64,000 nt of DNA from Mucilaginibacter sp. UR6-11 (GCF_020880695.1 NZ_JAJIWO010000005.1:124001-188000), one strand, 5' to 3'. Shown: positions 1 to 8,910, numbered from the stretch's first letter. Translations and numbers: made by a program. Notes: generated by a model not told the origin, from the letters alone.

Positions 1-2
1 TG

Positions 3-653
3 CGCGTGCTATCACGTAAGTTTAACCATGAGCCCGAAAGAGCATCAAGGCCAATGAGTATGTCGGCCGGTGGGTTTGTACCGGGGTCAGGCGCGGGAGC
101 TTTAGTTTTAGAGGATCTGGATTTTGCTTTGGCCCGCGGTGCTAAAATTTATGGCGAACTCTTAGGGGGCTCAACCAATTCGGGCGGCCAGCGCAACGGT
201 GGCAGCATGACGGCTCCCGGACCGGAAGGCGTTGTAAAATGTATCAGAGAGGCCATAAGCAACGCAAACATTAACGCCAACGATATCGACCTGGTGAGCG
301 GACACTTAACCGCAACGATTGCTGATAAACTGGAAATTCAGAATTGGGTACATGCTCTTAAACGTAGCGGTGATGATTTTCCGATGGTAAATTCATTAAA
401 ATCAATGGTAGGACATTCGCTTAGCGCAGCCGGCTCTATTGAGACAGTTGCAGCGGTTTTGCAGCTAAAACATAACTTTGTACACGCTAATTTAAATTTA
501 GAAGACCCAATTCCGGAAATTTTAGATATAATTGGGGAAAACAATTTGCCTACAATTAAGGTAGACAAGGAGATTAACACTGTTGCGAAGGCCAATTTTG
601 GTTTTGGTGACGTTAACAGCTGTTTAATTATCTCAAAATATAAAAACGACTGA
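3..653 (+). CDS. Beta-ketoacyl-ACP synthase, C-terminal part (cut by window start)
   Basis: This is the C-terminal half of a condensing enzyme that extends an acyl chain on an acyl carrier protein. The reading frame is open to the window edge, so the nucleophile Cys lies outside; the GTG at 6 is internal. The first catalytic His is in a GHLTAT motif (families usually show EAHGTGT), and the second is in KSMVGHSLSAAGS near residue 138. The C-terminus ends with the FGFGDVNSCLI glycine-rich block (FGFGG.N in relatives). It overlaps the next ACP gene by one base and is followed by a phosphopantetheinyl transferase, which points to a dedicated fatty-acid or polyketide-like pathway and not housekeeping FabF. 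The product is unknown because the rest of the cluster is off-window. Confidence 0.9.
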   Translation, partial: RVLSRKFNHEPERASRPMSMSAGGFVPGSGAGALVLEDLDFALARGAKIYGELLGGSTNSGGQRNGGSMTAPGPEGVVKCIREAISNANINANDIDLVSGHLTATIADKLEIQNWVHALKRSGDDFPMVNSLKSMVGHSLSAAGSIETVAAVLQLKHNFVHANLNLEDPIPEILDIIGENNLPTIKVDKEINTVAKANFGFGDVNSCLIISKYKND

Positions 654-910
654 TGGATAGAAAAGAAATTTTAATTGAATTAAAAAAAGTACTGGCCCCG
701 TACACGGAAAGCAAGGAGATGTTAGAAGGGATTAATGAACAAACAGACCTTATAAAAGACTTAAAAATCAACTCGGCTAACCTGGTTGATATTATTATAG
801 ATGCTGAAGCGCAATACAATATTGAAATTGATTTTGATGCAGCTGAAAAAATGTACAACGTTGGGAATTGCATCGACGTGATTGCCGATAAAATCAACAA
901 AACTGCGTGA
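653..910 (+). CDS. Acyl carrier protein
   Basis: An 85-residue acyl carrier protein. The pantetheine-bearing Ser is in LKINSANLVDII (about residue 41), at the start of helix II; the usual DSL motif is replaced by NSA, a divergent form seen in specialised ACPs. The acidic helix II-III region (DAEAQYNIEIDFDAAEKM) is typical. The ATG shares a base with the ketosynthase stop (TGATG), and the stop overlaps the transferase start by four bases, so the three genes are translationally coupled. It probably carries the intermediate for the upstream ketosynthase. Confidence 0.88.
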   Translation: MDRKEILIELKKVLAPYTESKEMLEGINEQTDLIKDLKINSANLVDIIIDAEAQYNIEIDFDAAEKMYNVGNCIDVIADKINKTA

Positions 911-1536
911 TAAGTGCCGGCAATGATATTGTCGCGCTTAAAGCTATTGATAAAGAGCGGACCTGTCTGCCCGCATTTTATTCAAAATTTATAATCCCTG
1001 CAGAACTTTTACTCCATAATCCTGATCAAATTTCTTTCGAAAATTTTGTATGGTTATTATGGTCTGTTAAAGAATCGGCCTATAAATATCTTAAAAGAGG
1101 AGATAGTGACCTGGTTTTTGCACCGCATAAATTATCAATCACAGAAATTCGAGTTCCTGATGACCTGGAAACCACGGAATTAAACACCGACCAATCAGTC
1201 GGCTTGTTTTACGCTGGAACTGTAAGTTTCAAGGGTGCAGAACACCATTTCCAGTCGGTACTTAATGATGATTTTGTCGGCAGTATAATTAAGGGCCGCC
1301 ATAGCTGCTGGGGTATCAGGAGAATCAATGCAACCGACTATTCAAGTCAATCAGCAGCGGTACGATTATTTGTACTGGATAAATTGAAGGAATCCCTTAC
1401 GTTGGATAGCCTGGAAATTAAAAAGCATGCCGCCGGTTACCCCGTTTTATACAACGGAAATGAGCCAATAGATATCCCCATATCATTTTCGCATCATGAT
1501 CGTTACATAGCTTACTCATTCCAGATTCCGAATTAA
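907..1536 (+). CDS. 4'-phosphopantetheinyl transferase superfamily protein
   Basis: Likely converts the adjacent apo-ACP to holo-ACP by moving phosphopantetheine from CoA to the Ser. The motifs come in AcpS order: GNDIVAL near the N-terminus (metal-binding Asp), WSVKESAYKYLKR around residues 52-64, then GYPVLYNG and SFSHHDRYIAYSF at the C-terminus. At 209 residues it is much longer than AcpS (about 125), with the extra length between the KES and SH motifs. The start is a GTG at 907 overlapping the ACP stop (GTGA); no nearer in-frame ATG exists. Being the third gene of the overlapped set suggests a partner-specific enzyme. Confidence 0.85.
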   Translation: MISAGNDIVALKAIDKERTCLPAFYSKFIIPAELLLHNPDQISFENFVWLLWSVKESAYKYLKRGDSDLVFAPHKLSITEIRVPDDLETTELNTDQSVGLFYAGTVSFKGAEHHFQSVLNDDFVGSIIKGRHSCWGIRRINATDYSSQSAAVRLFVLDKLKESLTLDSLEIKKHAAGYPVLYNGNEPIDIPISFSHHDRYIAYSFQIPN

Positions 1537-1560
1537 AAATTTAATCTGCATTTTTACGAC

Positions 1561-2481
1561 ATGCCATCCGCTTATATTCGCCACTATACATTAATTGCCC
1601 TGATAAGTGTTGTTTGCTTTGCGTGCAAATTTAATGATCCCATAAAAAACAAAATATCTTTTGAACCGGTAAAACGAATTAACTATATCGAAGTGAGGCG
1701 TAGTTTTGATAGCGGGCTGATATTTAACAAAGACGGCTACCAGCTTGCGCCCATATGGAAACTGATGTTTTATTCGGATAAATGGGCAAGTGTTTATAGT
1801 CCGGATAAAGATAAGTTCCTGAATTTCGCGGTTACGTTAGATCACGATTCTATTTTCAACATTTCTGGTACCTGGTTAAAAGCAATGCACATAAGCAAAG
1901 ACAGCCTGAGGTTCCAGGTGTTAAAGGTTGAAGGTAAAACGGTGTATTACGTAAAGTCAAATGTCTATATGACCATGTATGCCGAAAACTATATCAAAAA
2001 CGTTTTACACAAAACTATTGACGAAGTAAGAAAACCACTAAGGCGGGATAGTTTATACCTTGTTAAACGAACAGCCAGTGTAAACGTTAAGCCTGATAGT
2101 TTCTTTGCCGCACGGAAACCGGTGCAGTTTATAAGCGAAAGCCCGCGGGCTACAGTAATAAAAAAAGGTGTGGAAGCAGATATTATGAATAAATGGGATG
2201 CCTCAGACGAGTATATGTTTCCTGAATATACCATCACTATAAAAAAAGCCTACGAAGATTTCTCGTATTCTTTTTGGGCTACGGTAGATACAAAGGGTCA
2301 GATCCATTACCAAAAATCACTGACCTATGTGTATCCTGAATTTGTAAAATCAACAGATCACACCATAAAGGCCATTATCGATGGCTATTTAAAAGCGTAT
2401 TTTCAGGTTATTCCAGGCACTACATTAGATATACCGCATAATAGCGCAGTTGCCTTAAATGTAATAGGCAGAAAAAACTAA
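1561..2481 (+). CDS. Hypothetical exported protein
   Basis: I do not recognise the family. The 306-residue protein starts with a hydrophobic segment (LIALISVVCFAC), consistent with export; the Cys could be lipidated but the residues before it are a poor lipobox. The rest is rich in Tyr, Lys and Asp, with no membrane segment or catalytic motif I can name. The gene begins 24 bases after the transferase stop on the same strand, so it may be cotranscribed with the ACP cluster. The coding call is firm because of length and a hairpin just downstream. Confidence 0.7.
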   Translation: MPSAYIRHYTLIALISVVCFACKFNDPIKNKISFEPVKRINYIEVRRSFDSGLIFNKDGYQLAPIWKLMFYSDKWASVYSPDKDKFLNFAVTLDHDSIFNISGTWLKAMHISKDSLRFQVLKVEGKTVYYVKSNVYMTMYAENYIKNVLHKTIDEVRKPLRRDSLYLVKRTASVNVKPDSFFAARKPVQFISESPRATVIKKGVEADIMNKWDASDEYMFPEYTITIKKAYEDFSYSFWATVDTKGQIHYQKSLTYVYPEFVKSTDHTIKAIIDGYLKAYFQVIPGTTLDIPHNSAVALNVIGRKN

Positions 2482-2517
2482 CCTAATTTTGCGGAGCATT
2501 TTTTAAATGCTGATATG

Positions 2518-2553
2518 TAATTATAGAGACGCAAATTTGCATCTCTATAATTA
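2518..2553. terminator. Long hairpin between convergent genes
   Basis: An 18-bp near-perfect inverted repeat (one mismatch, almost no loop) lies between the plus-strand gene ending at 2481 and the minus-strand gene ending at 2560. T-rich sequence follows on the plus side (2562-2569). It probably ends transcription in both directions. Confidence 0.7.
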
Positions 2554-2559
2554 CGTGTG

Positions 2560-2922
2560 TTATTTTTTTGCAACCGGCTTCGCAGGCGCTTTGGCAGCCG
2601 GCTTTACCGCGGTTTTTGCAGGTGATTTCACTGCTGCCGGTCTTGCCGGAGCAGCTTTAGGTGCTGTTTCTACTGCTACCGTGGGTGTTTTAGCTACGCT
2701 GGCAGGCCTCTTCTTTGCAACAGCCGGTTTATTGTTTGTTATTTTTGTTAATTTTTTTGCAAGATTTTTAGCCGCTTTTTCTATTGCTTTCTCAGCTTTT
2801 TTTAGTCCGGGTCCAAATTCACTTACCAGGGTTTTTATTTGACCGGAAATTTTGTCGCTTAAATCTTTCTTTAGCTCTTTTTTAGCTTTTTTTTCTATCG
2901 CGTTATTTTTATTTTTTTTCAT
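2560..2922 (-). CDS. Lys/Ala/Pro-rich histone H1-like protein
   Basis: A 120-residue, strongly basic low-complexity protein. Residues 1-65 form a Lys-rich, probably helical segment (AEKAIEKAAKNLAKKLTK), and residues 66-120 are repeats of the AAKPA/PAKTA kind resembling the C-terminal tail of eukaryotic histone H1. Such proteins in bacteria bind DNA non-specifically and are nucleoid-associated; that role is inferred here from composition only. The opposite strand has a long open frame (2507-2842) that is an artefact of this composition. A monocistronic gene with a hairpin at its 3' end. Confidence 0.72.
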   Translation of the reverse strand: MKKNKNNAIEKKAKKELKKDLSDKISGQIKTLVSEFGPGLKKAEKAIEKAAKNLAKKLTKITNNKPAVAKKRPASVAKTPTVAVETAPKAAPARPAAVKSPAKTAVKPAAKAPAKPVAKK

Positions 2923-3084
2923 TTTGTAATATATAGATGTACAATAAGGTTTTGAATTTATGTGTGCAAAGTTAGGTTAATATAAGATGTATTTAATATT
3001 ATATTTATGTTAACAAAGAATAGTGTGTTAAGTGTTTTAATAAAATTATTAATAAGAGTTGACTGACATTCAGATTATTAACTT

Positions 3085-3669
3085 TTAAAAATTTACCAAC
3101 ATTCCAATTTTTTGCCCGTCAAAAGTAATTGGATTTTTCATTAAAAATGCGCGTAATTTGTTGCCCGCATTTTTTTCAGAACTGTACATAACCGTATCAA
3201 ACAACAGTAAAAAAGCACCCTGCATGATTATGGCGTTGCCATAGCCCCGGGATTGATCTGAATTGTTAACAATACCCCGGTGGCTGACATATAAACCGCT
3301 CCCGATATAAACCAGGTCCAGCGCACCGTTAACCAGGAATATTTTTTCGAGCTTCTTCTGTTCATCCAGGCTTTCGCGGGCGGTATAGGTGCGGTTCCTA
3401 TCGCGTTGTGTGCTTGCATAACCCAGTATGGCCACGCCTAAATTAGCGACGTTCCAGATAGCATTCATCTGGTGAAAATACCTTGTTTGACCGGCGGTAC
3501 GTGCCCAGCCAATGCCGCCAACTGCGATATTGGCCACAGCCCAGCCGCCCAACACCTGCATACCCGTATTTTTGATATGATTTCGGTTAAAATTTAAAGT
3601 TTGTAAACTGTCCTGCGCAAAGCATTTTATACTGATAATTAGAAACAATAAAGTATAAAGTTTTTTCAT
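3085..3669 (-). CDS. Hypothetical membrane protein with signal peptide
   Basis: A 194-residue protein starting with a clear signal peptide (MKKLYTLLFLIISIKCFAQ). After it come three or four moderately hydrophobic Gly/Ala-rich stretches (GGWAVANIAVGGIGW, NLGVAILGYAS, ALDLVYIGSGLYVSH, IIMQGAFLLLFDTVMYSS), which suggests a small integral membrane protein. It resembles the uncharacterised DUF6992-type proteins of Bacteroidota, but I assign that only tentatively. It stands alone, with an A/T-rich 160-base gap to the H1-like gene downstream. Confidence 0.7.
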   Translation of the reverse strand: MKKLYTLLFLIISIKCFAQDSLQTLNFNRNHIKNTGMQVLGGWAVANIAVGGIGWARTAGQTRYFHQMNAIWNVANLGVAILGYASTQRDRNRTYTARESLDEQKKLEKIFLVNGALDLVYIGSGLYVSHRGIVNNSDQSRGYGNAIIMQGAFLLLFDTVMYSSEKNAGNKLRAFLMKNPITFDGQKIGMLVNF

Positions 3670-3778
3670 CTTATAATATTAACTGTTAAGCTGATAACAT
3701 TGTTTGTCACGCCAAATTAAACAAATTGTATTATCTCAATTAATTGATTGCAAAATCTTCAAAGGCAGATTATTTGAC

Positions 3779-3786
3779 TATTTTTG
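3779..3786 (+). promoter_or_regulatory. Candidate -7 promoter element for ald
   Basis: The sequence TATTTTTG fits the Bacteroidota -7 consensus TAnnTTTG and lies 105 bases before the alanine dehydrogenase start. I do not find a well-spaced TTG -33 element, so the call is weak. Confidence 0.4.
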
Positions 3787-3829
3787 CGGCCTGAAATTTA
3801 ACTGTCTCAGCATTATATCGCTATACCAG

Positions 3830-3849
3830 TTGACCCGTTAAAAGGTCAA
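3830..3849. promoter_or_regulatory. Operator-like inverted repeat upstream of ald
   Basis: TTGACC, eight bases, GGTCAA: a perfect 6-bp dyad 41 bases before the ald start and about 44 bases downstream of the candidate -7 element. Alanine dehydrogenase genes in other bacteria are often controlled by Lrp/AsnC-type regulators; whether this site is bound by one is an inference. Confidence 0.4.
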
Positions 3850-3890
3850 TCAATGATGATTTATTTATCTTATAAAGTAATACTATAAAA

Positions 3891-5003
3891 ATGATAATTG
3901 GCGTTCCAAAAGAAATCAAAAACAACGAAAACAGGGTAGCCCTGACCCCGGCAGGTGTAGAAGCATTAGTTGCGGCAGGTCACAAAGTATTAATTCAAAA
4001 AACAGCCGGCGAAGGATCTGGTTTTACCAACGCCAGTTATGAAAAAGCCGGGGCTACGCTGGTAGATGCCGCTGCTGAAGCATGGGGCGCCGAGATGGTG
4101 ATGAAGGTTAAAGAACCTATTGAAAGTGAATTTCAATATTTCCGCAGCGATTTAATGCTGTTTACCTACCTGCATCTTGCTGCCGAGCCAAAACTAACCA
4201 CAGCATTATTAGAAAATAAGGTTACCGCTATAGCTTACGAAACTATACAGTTGCCAAACGGTACCTTGCCGTTACTTACGCCTATGAGCGAGGTTGCCGG
4301 CCGAATGTCAGTACAGGTGGGTGCAAGCTTTTTAGAAAAACCCAACGGTGGCAAGGGCGTTTTATTGAGCGGCGTACCGGGTGTCCGGCGCGGTAAGGTT
4401 ACCATTATTGGTGGCGGCGTAGCGGGTACAAACGCTGCAAAAATTGCCATTGGTCTGGGCGCCGATGTTACTATTATTGATAATAACTTAGATAGATTAC
4501 GCCAGCTGGACGATATTTTTGGTTACCAGATATCAACACTTGCTTCAAACTCAAGCAACATAGCTAAGGCGGTTAAAAATTCGGATCTGGTTATTGGTGC
4601 TGTTTTGATTCCGGGTGCCAAATCACCTAAGCTGGTAACAGAGGCCATGATTGTCACGATGGAGCCGGGTTCTGTTATTGTTGATATCGCTATTGATCAG
4701 GGTGGTATGTTTGAAACTGCTGACCATGCGACCACACATGATAATCCGGTTTATGTAAAACATAACGTATTGCATTATTCTGTAGGCAATATGCCCGGTG
4801 CCGTGCCAAATACATCAACCATAGCGCTTACCAACGCAACTTTGGGTTACGCTTTGCAAATTGCTAACAAAGGTTACCGTAAAGCATTTTCTGAAAACCC
4901 AGCCTTGTTGAAAGGACTGAATACTTATAACGGTACGGTAGCTTATAAAGCCGTGGCCGATGTCTATCAACATCCTTTTGTTGAGGCCATATTTAAAAAT
5001 TAA
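3891..5003 (+). CDS. ald: Alanine dehydrogenase
   Basis: Catalyses the reversible NAD-dependent deamination of L-alanine to pyruvate and ammonia in the cytoplasm. The 370-residue length is standard. The N-terminal domain has NENRVALTP (substrate-binding Arg15), KVKEP (Lys74) and YLHLA (catalytic His95). The Rossmann domain has GGGVAGT at 174-179 with Asp197 for the NAD ribose. The C-terminal part has VDIAIDQGG and the [11 protein letters not shown] block typical of the family. Single gene with its own leader (candidate operator 3830-3849) and a strong terminator at 5022. It links alanine use to central carbon or nitrogen supply. Confidence 0.96.
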   Translation: MIIGVPKEIKNNENRVALTPAGVEALVAAGHKVLIQKTAGEGSGFTNASYEKAGATLVDAAAEAWGAEMVMKVKEPIESEFQYFRSDLMLFTYLHLAAEPKLTTALLENKVTAIAYETIQLPNGTLPLLTPMSEVAGRMSVQVGASFLEKPNGGKGVLLSGVPGVRRGKVTIIGGGVAGTNAAKIAIGLGADVTIIDNNLDRLRQLDDIFGYQISTLASNSSNIAKAVKNSDLVIGAVLIPGAKSPKLVTEAMIVTMEPGSVIVDIAIDQGGMFETADHATTHDNPVYVKHNVLHYSVGNMPGAVPNTSTIALTNATLGYALQIANKGYRKAFSENPALLKGLNTYNGTVAYKAVADVYQHPFVEAIFKN

Positions 5004-5021
5004 AAATCAACAAATCCGTTT

Positions 5022-5061
5022 AAAACCACGCTTTTCCAAAAAAGAAAGCGTGGTTTTTTTA
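5022..5061 (+). terminator. Rho-independent terminator after ald
   Basis: An 11-bp stem (AACCACGCTTT / AAAGCGTGGTT) with a ten-base loop is followed by a run of seven Ts, 20 bases after the ald stop. Confidence 0.9.
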
Positions 5062-5229
5062 TACAACACTGCCGGGTTGTCTCGGTAACATGCCCCGCCG
5101 GCTATTCCCACAAACCAGCTTAACCTGGTGATGGTACACCAGGCATCTTTAAATTGAAACTTATAACCAAAAGCAATAAATTACAGGTACCTTGACGCCA
5201 TATCGTTCATTGTGCTTATCTGCTGATTA

Positions 5230-5823
5230 TTGGAAGAAATATTTAATGCCCTTATTGACAGCTTTATAGCGGATAAGGTAGGCATCACTCAAAATTTTAT
5301 CAGCGCGCAGCTTTCGTTGCAGCTTAAACAAAATTTAGCAGATTGTTATTCCCAAAATCGTTTTAAACAAGCAGGTACTGGAAACGGTACGGATGCTTTG
5401 CATGATAGCAAGGTAAGAGGTGATATGATTTATTGGCTTGACCGGAGGCACAACAATAAGCATGAAAACGCTTTTTTTGATTTGATGGACGGCTTTGTGC
5501 TTTATTTAAATAATACCTGTTATACGAGTATTACCGGTTACGAATTTCATTACACGTTATATCCCAAAGGCAGCTTCTATAAAAAACACTTAGACCAGTT
5601 TAAAAATAATGACAGCCGTAAATACTCGATGATCATTTATTTAAATACCGGCTGGCTGCAGGCAGATGGGGGAGAACTGTGCATCCATCATAAAGACGGC
5701 CCACAGAATATATCTCCTGAAGATGGCAAGAGCGTGTTTTTTAAAAGCGGTGAACTGGTACATGAGGTTTTGTGCACCAATAAGCCAAGGATGAGTATAA
5801 CAGGTTGGCTAAAAGTCGACTAG
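5230..5823 (+). CDS. 2OG-Fe(II) oxygenase (prolyl 4-hydroxylase-like)
   Basis: A cytoplasmic double-stranded beta-helix oxygenase that uses Fe(II), O2 and 2-oxoglutarate; the substrate is unknown. The iron triad is visible: His120 and Asp122 in YKKHLDQF, and His178 in SGELVHEV. Arg187 (NKPRMSITGW) is placed to bind 2-oxoglutarate. The length, 197 residues, fits the small P4H-like family. The start is a TTG: an in-frame stop lies two codons upstream, and the next in-frame Met is near residue 66, after conserved sequence. A standalone gene with a 226-base leader that includes the ald terminator. Confidence 0.82.
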   Translation: MEEIFNALIDSFIADKVGITQNFISAQLSLQLKQNLADCYSQNRFKQAGTGNGTDALHDSKVRGDMIYWLDRRHNNKHENAFFDLMDGFVLYLNNTCYTSITGYEFHYTLYPKGSFYKKHLDQFKNNDSRKYSMIIYLNTGWLQADGGELCIHHKDGPQNISPEDGKSVFFKSGELVHEVLCTNKPRMSITGWLKVD

Positions 5824-6004
5824 CCGGTAATTTCTTTAAATTCAGGTCAGTATTCACAGGATAGTGTCTTTTGCTATACAATGCCTTGAATCTCCATAAA
5901 CTACAAAATACCCTTAAATTAACTTAAAAGGGGTTTTTATAGTCATTAAAATCGCGGCACTCTTTTTGGTTAACTGGTAGCATGAAAAACTAAACAGATA
6001 AATT

Positions 6005-6202
6005 ATGTTACTGATAGCCCTACAAATAGGATTAATATTAAGCGCGATATTATTACCCTTATATGTTAAAATACGCCGTTCAACTCAATATAAAATTGAT
6101 ACTGATACTAATGACGCAAATTACGCTATCAATGAACATGGGGTATTAGAGCGGTATAAACGCATTCGTTTAGGTAATCCAAAACAACAGGTAAAAAATT
6201 AG
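6005..6202 (+). CDS. Small single-span membrane protein
   Basis: A 65-residue protein with one N-terminal membrane helix (about residues 2-21, LLIALQIGLILSAILLPLYV), then a short basic and polar cytoplasmic tail. No family recognised. The coding call is supported by the A/T-rich start context typical of this genome and by the hairpin at 6283; it stays moderately uncertain because of its size. Confidence 0.5.
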   Translation: MLLIALQIGLILSAILLPLYVKIRRSTQYKIDTDTNDANYAINEHGVLERYKRIRLGNPKQQVKN

Positions 6203-6282
6203 GATACCGTTCCTGAAAAAATTCTGCTTCCGTTAAGTAAACTTTGATGTCCCAAAGTCTTGGGGTTATAATTTAACAAAAT

Positions 6283-6316
6283 ACCACCATTAATTAAAGG
6301 CAATATTAATGGTGGT
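6283..6316. terminator. Perfect 12-bp inverted repeat
   Basis: ACCACCATTAAT and its exact complement, separated by ten bases, lie 80 bases after the small membrane protein and 70 bases before the symporter. The stem is strong but is followed only by a weak T-rich stretch, so it may be a terminator for the upstream gene or an operator for the inositol genes. Confidence 0.5.
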
Positions 6317-6386
6317 GATTTGTTTATGACAAATATTTTGCGGTACTTCGATAGTGCCAATTTATAACCCTAATATTTCTACATAA

Positions 6387-8012
6387 ATGAATCATTTATC
6401 TACCGGAGATTACATTGTATTCTTCATTTATTTTATTGTGGTATCCGGTTACGGATATTGGGTTTATTACAGTAAGAAAACTAAAAACGTCGATACAAAA
6501 GATTATTTCCTGGCGCAGGGTTCATTAACCTGGTGGGCCATCGGCGCCTCCATAATCGCCTCAAACATCTCTTCCGAACACTTTATCGCCATGTCGGGCT
6601 CCGGGTTTGCCATGGGGCTGGCAATAGCCAGTTATGAATGGATGGCCGCCGCCACTTTAATTATTGTAGCGGTGTTCTTCCTGCCAATCTACATCAAAAA
6701 TAAAATTTACACCATGCCGCAATTTTTGTCTCAGCGCTATAACGATATGGTAAGCGGGCTAATGGCGATATTATGGTTGTTGATCTATGTATTTGTTAAT
6801 TTAACGTCGATATTCTTTTTAGGAGCCCTCGCAATTGAGACTATTACCGGGATCTCTTTTAATGTATGTGTAATAGCTCTTGCTATATTCTCGGCAATAA
6901 TTACTTTGGGCGGAATGAAGGTTATTGGTTACACTGATGTTATACAGGTGTTTGTGCTGGTAATGGGTGGTTTAATTACCTGCTATATGGCCTTGCACCT
7001 GGTATCAGAGAAATTGGGGGCCAAAACCGTTTTTGATGCGTTGCCCTTATTAAGAGAGCAGGCGTCCGACCACTTTCATATGATATTTCATAAAGGCGAC
7101 AAGTATTACAACGAATTACCAGGCATAGCTGTACTGGCCGGCGGCTTATGGATAAACAACCTAAATTATTGGGGTTGCAACCAATATATTGTACAGCGCG
7201 CCTTAGGTGCAGATTTAAAAACCGGGCGCAGTGGTTTAATATTCGCTGCTTTTTTAAAATTATTGATCCCGGTTATTGTGGTGATACCAGGCATTGCAGC
7301 TTATGTATTATATCAGCACGGATATTTTCATGCGGAAATGTTAGATGGTAAAGATGTAAAACCAGATCATGCCTACCCGATATTAATGAATTTATTGCCC
7401 GGTGGACTAAAAGGATTGGCATTTGCAGCGCTTACGGCAGCCATTGTGGCGTCACTTGCAGGCAAAAGCAATAGTATAGCTACAATTTTTACGCTGGATG
7501 TTTATAAAAAGCATATCGATAAAAATGCGTCAGAGCGTAAATTGGTTAATGTGGGCAGGCTGACGGTTATTTTCGCTTCGGTTATAGCCATGTTGATAGC
7601 ACCTGCTTTACGTACGTTTGACCAGGTTTACCAATTTATTCAGGAATATGTAGGCTTCATTTCGCCCGGCATATTCGCCATATTCCTGCTGGGTTTTTTC
7701 TGGAAACGGACAACTTCAAGGGCTGCTTTGGTTACGGCTATTGTTACTATACCGCTATCAGTTCTGTTTAAATACCTTCCACAGCTAAGCCACGGATATA
7801 TTGAACCCATTCCGTTCTTAAACCGTATGTCATGGGTGTTTTTAATTGTAATTTTGTTAATGGTTGCGGTAACACTTACCGATCCTGAAAGTAAGGATAA
7901 CAAAAAAGGACTCGAGGTTGATAGCAGCATGTTTAAGGTTACCCCGGGTTTTGTTATTGCGTCGGTAGCTATATGTGGCATATTAACAGCGCTTTATACA
8001 ATTTTTTGGTAA
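6387..8012 (+). CDS. Sodium/solute symporter (SSS family), probable myo-inositol transporter
   Basis: A 541-residue integral membrane protein with about 13-14 hydrophobic segments. It carries SSS (SGLT-like) features: the N-terminal YGYWVYYSKKTKNVDTKDYFLAQGSLTWW, the GASIIASNISSEHFIAMSGSGF block of helix 1, and AALTAAIVASLAGKSNSIATIFTLDVYK, which contains the conserved Ser-rich sodium-site region. The gene ends 21 bases before myo-inositol oxygenase, so the transported substrate is most likely myo-inositol; that is inference from context. Sugar and inositol SGLT-like proteins share this architecture. Confidence 0.88.
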   Translation: MNHLSTGDYIVFFIYFIVVSGYGYWVYYSKKTKNVDTKDYFLAQGSLTWWAIGASIIASNISSEHFIAMSGSGFAMGLAIASYEWMAAATLIIVAVFFLPIYIKNKIYTMPQFLSQRYNDMVSGLMAILWLLIYVFVNLTSIFFLGALAIETITGISFNVCVIALAIFSAIITLGGMKVIGYTDVIQVFVLVMGGLITCYMALHLVSEKLGAKTVFDALPLLREQASDHFHMIFHKGDKYYNELPGIAVLAGGLWINNLNYWGCNQYIVQRALGADLKTGRSGLIFAAFLKLLIPVIVVIPGIAAYVLYQHGYFHAEMLDGKDVKPDHAYPILMNLLPGGLKGLAFAALTAAIVASLAGKSNSIATIFTLDVYKKHIDKNASERKLVNVGRLTVIFASVIAMLIAPALRTFDQVYQFIQEYVGFISPGIFAIFLLGFFWKRTTSRAALVTAIVTIPLSVLFKYLPQLSHGYIEPIPFLNRMSWVFLIVILLMVAVTLTDPESKDNKKGLEVDSSMFKVTPGFVIASVAICGILTALYTIFW

Positions 8013-8033
8013 CTTTAATTAAAGAAAACATAT

Positions 8034-8903
8034 ATGGAAAATCTAAATGAAAAGGACCTGTCCCCGTTAGCCAGTCTGGACGTATGGGAAGATGATGTTT
8101 TAAAAAGATATCCTGAAACCGGGCCCGCGAAAGCTAAAGAAGAATTTAGAAATTATGATGCGCCTGAAATTGATGGCGTCCGCGAGTTTTATCGCCTTAA
8201 CCATAAATATCAAACCTACGATAATGTGTTAGCTAAGAAAGCTAACTTTTTAAGATTTGATAAAATGGAAATGCCCTGGTGGAAAGCCATGGAGTATCTG
8301 AATACATTGGTTGATGATTCAGATCCTGATATCTCCCTGGATCAGCTGCAACACTTGTTGCAAACCGCCGAAGCCATCCGCGCTGATGGTTATCCGGATT
8401 GGTTTATACTAACCGGTTTTATCCATGACCTGGGCAAAGTGCTTTGCTTATTTGGCGAGCCGCAATGGAACGTGGTAGGAGATACCTTTCCTGTCGGATG
8501 CGCATTCTCTGATAAAATAGTTTACCCGGAGTTTTTTGCTGACAACCCGGATATTCATGACGAGCGCTTTAATACCAAATACGGTGTTTACTCGCACGAG
8601 TGCGGATTAGATAATGTCCATATGTCATGGGGGCATGATGAATATTTGTATCATATTACCAAAGATTATTTACCGGAGCCGGCGTTGTATATGATCCGTT
8701 ATCATTCGTTTTATTCACAACATCGCGAAAACGCTTATCGTCATTTATTAAGTCCGCACGATAAAGAGATGTTTAAATGGGTGGATAAATTTAATCCATA
8801 TGATCTTTACTCAAAAAGCCCGAAAGTGCCGGTGGTGTCAGAACTTAAACCTTATTATGAGGATTTAATAGCTAAATATTTACCGGCGACAGTTAAATTG
8901 TAA
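8034..8903 (+). CDS. Myo-inositol oxygenase
   Basis: A cytoplasmic diiron enzyme that cleaves myo-inositol with O2 to D-glucuronate. The 289-residue length matches animal MIOX. Expected ligands are all present: His107 ([11 protein letters not shown]), His131-Asp132 (FIHDLGK), His201 (GHDEYLY), His224 (IRYHSFY) and Asp251 ([15 protein letters not shown]). The substrate-binding [19 protein letters not shown] and [17 protein letters not shown] blocks are also recognisable. Transcribed just behind the symporter, it defines an uptake-and-oxidation unit leading to glucuronate catabolism, whose later enzymes are not in the window. A bidirectional terminator follows. Confidence 0.96.
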   Translation: MENLNEKDLSPLASLDVWEDDVLKRYPETGPAKAKEEFRNYDAPEIDGVREFYRLNHKYQTYDNVLAKKANFLRFDKMEMPWWKAMEYLNTLVDDSDPDISLDQLQHLLQTAEAIRADGYPDWFILTGFIHDLGKVLCLFGEPQWNVVGDTFPVGCAFSDKIVYPEFFADNPDIHDERFNTKYGVYSHECGLDNVHMSWGHDEYLYHITKDYLPEPALYMIRYHSFYSQHRENAYRHLLSPHDKEMFKWVDKFNPYDLYSKSPKVPVVSELKPYYEDLIAKYLPATVKL

Positions 8904-8910
8904 TACACTG

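Noticed and set aside
2507..2842. Long plus-strand frame opposite the H1-like gene
   Set aside because: It mirrors the Lys/Ala codons of the minus-strand gene, starts inside the terminator region and has no meaningful motif.
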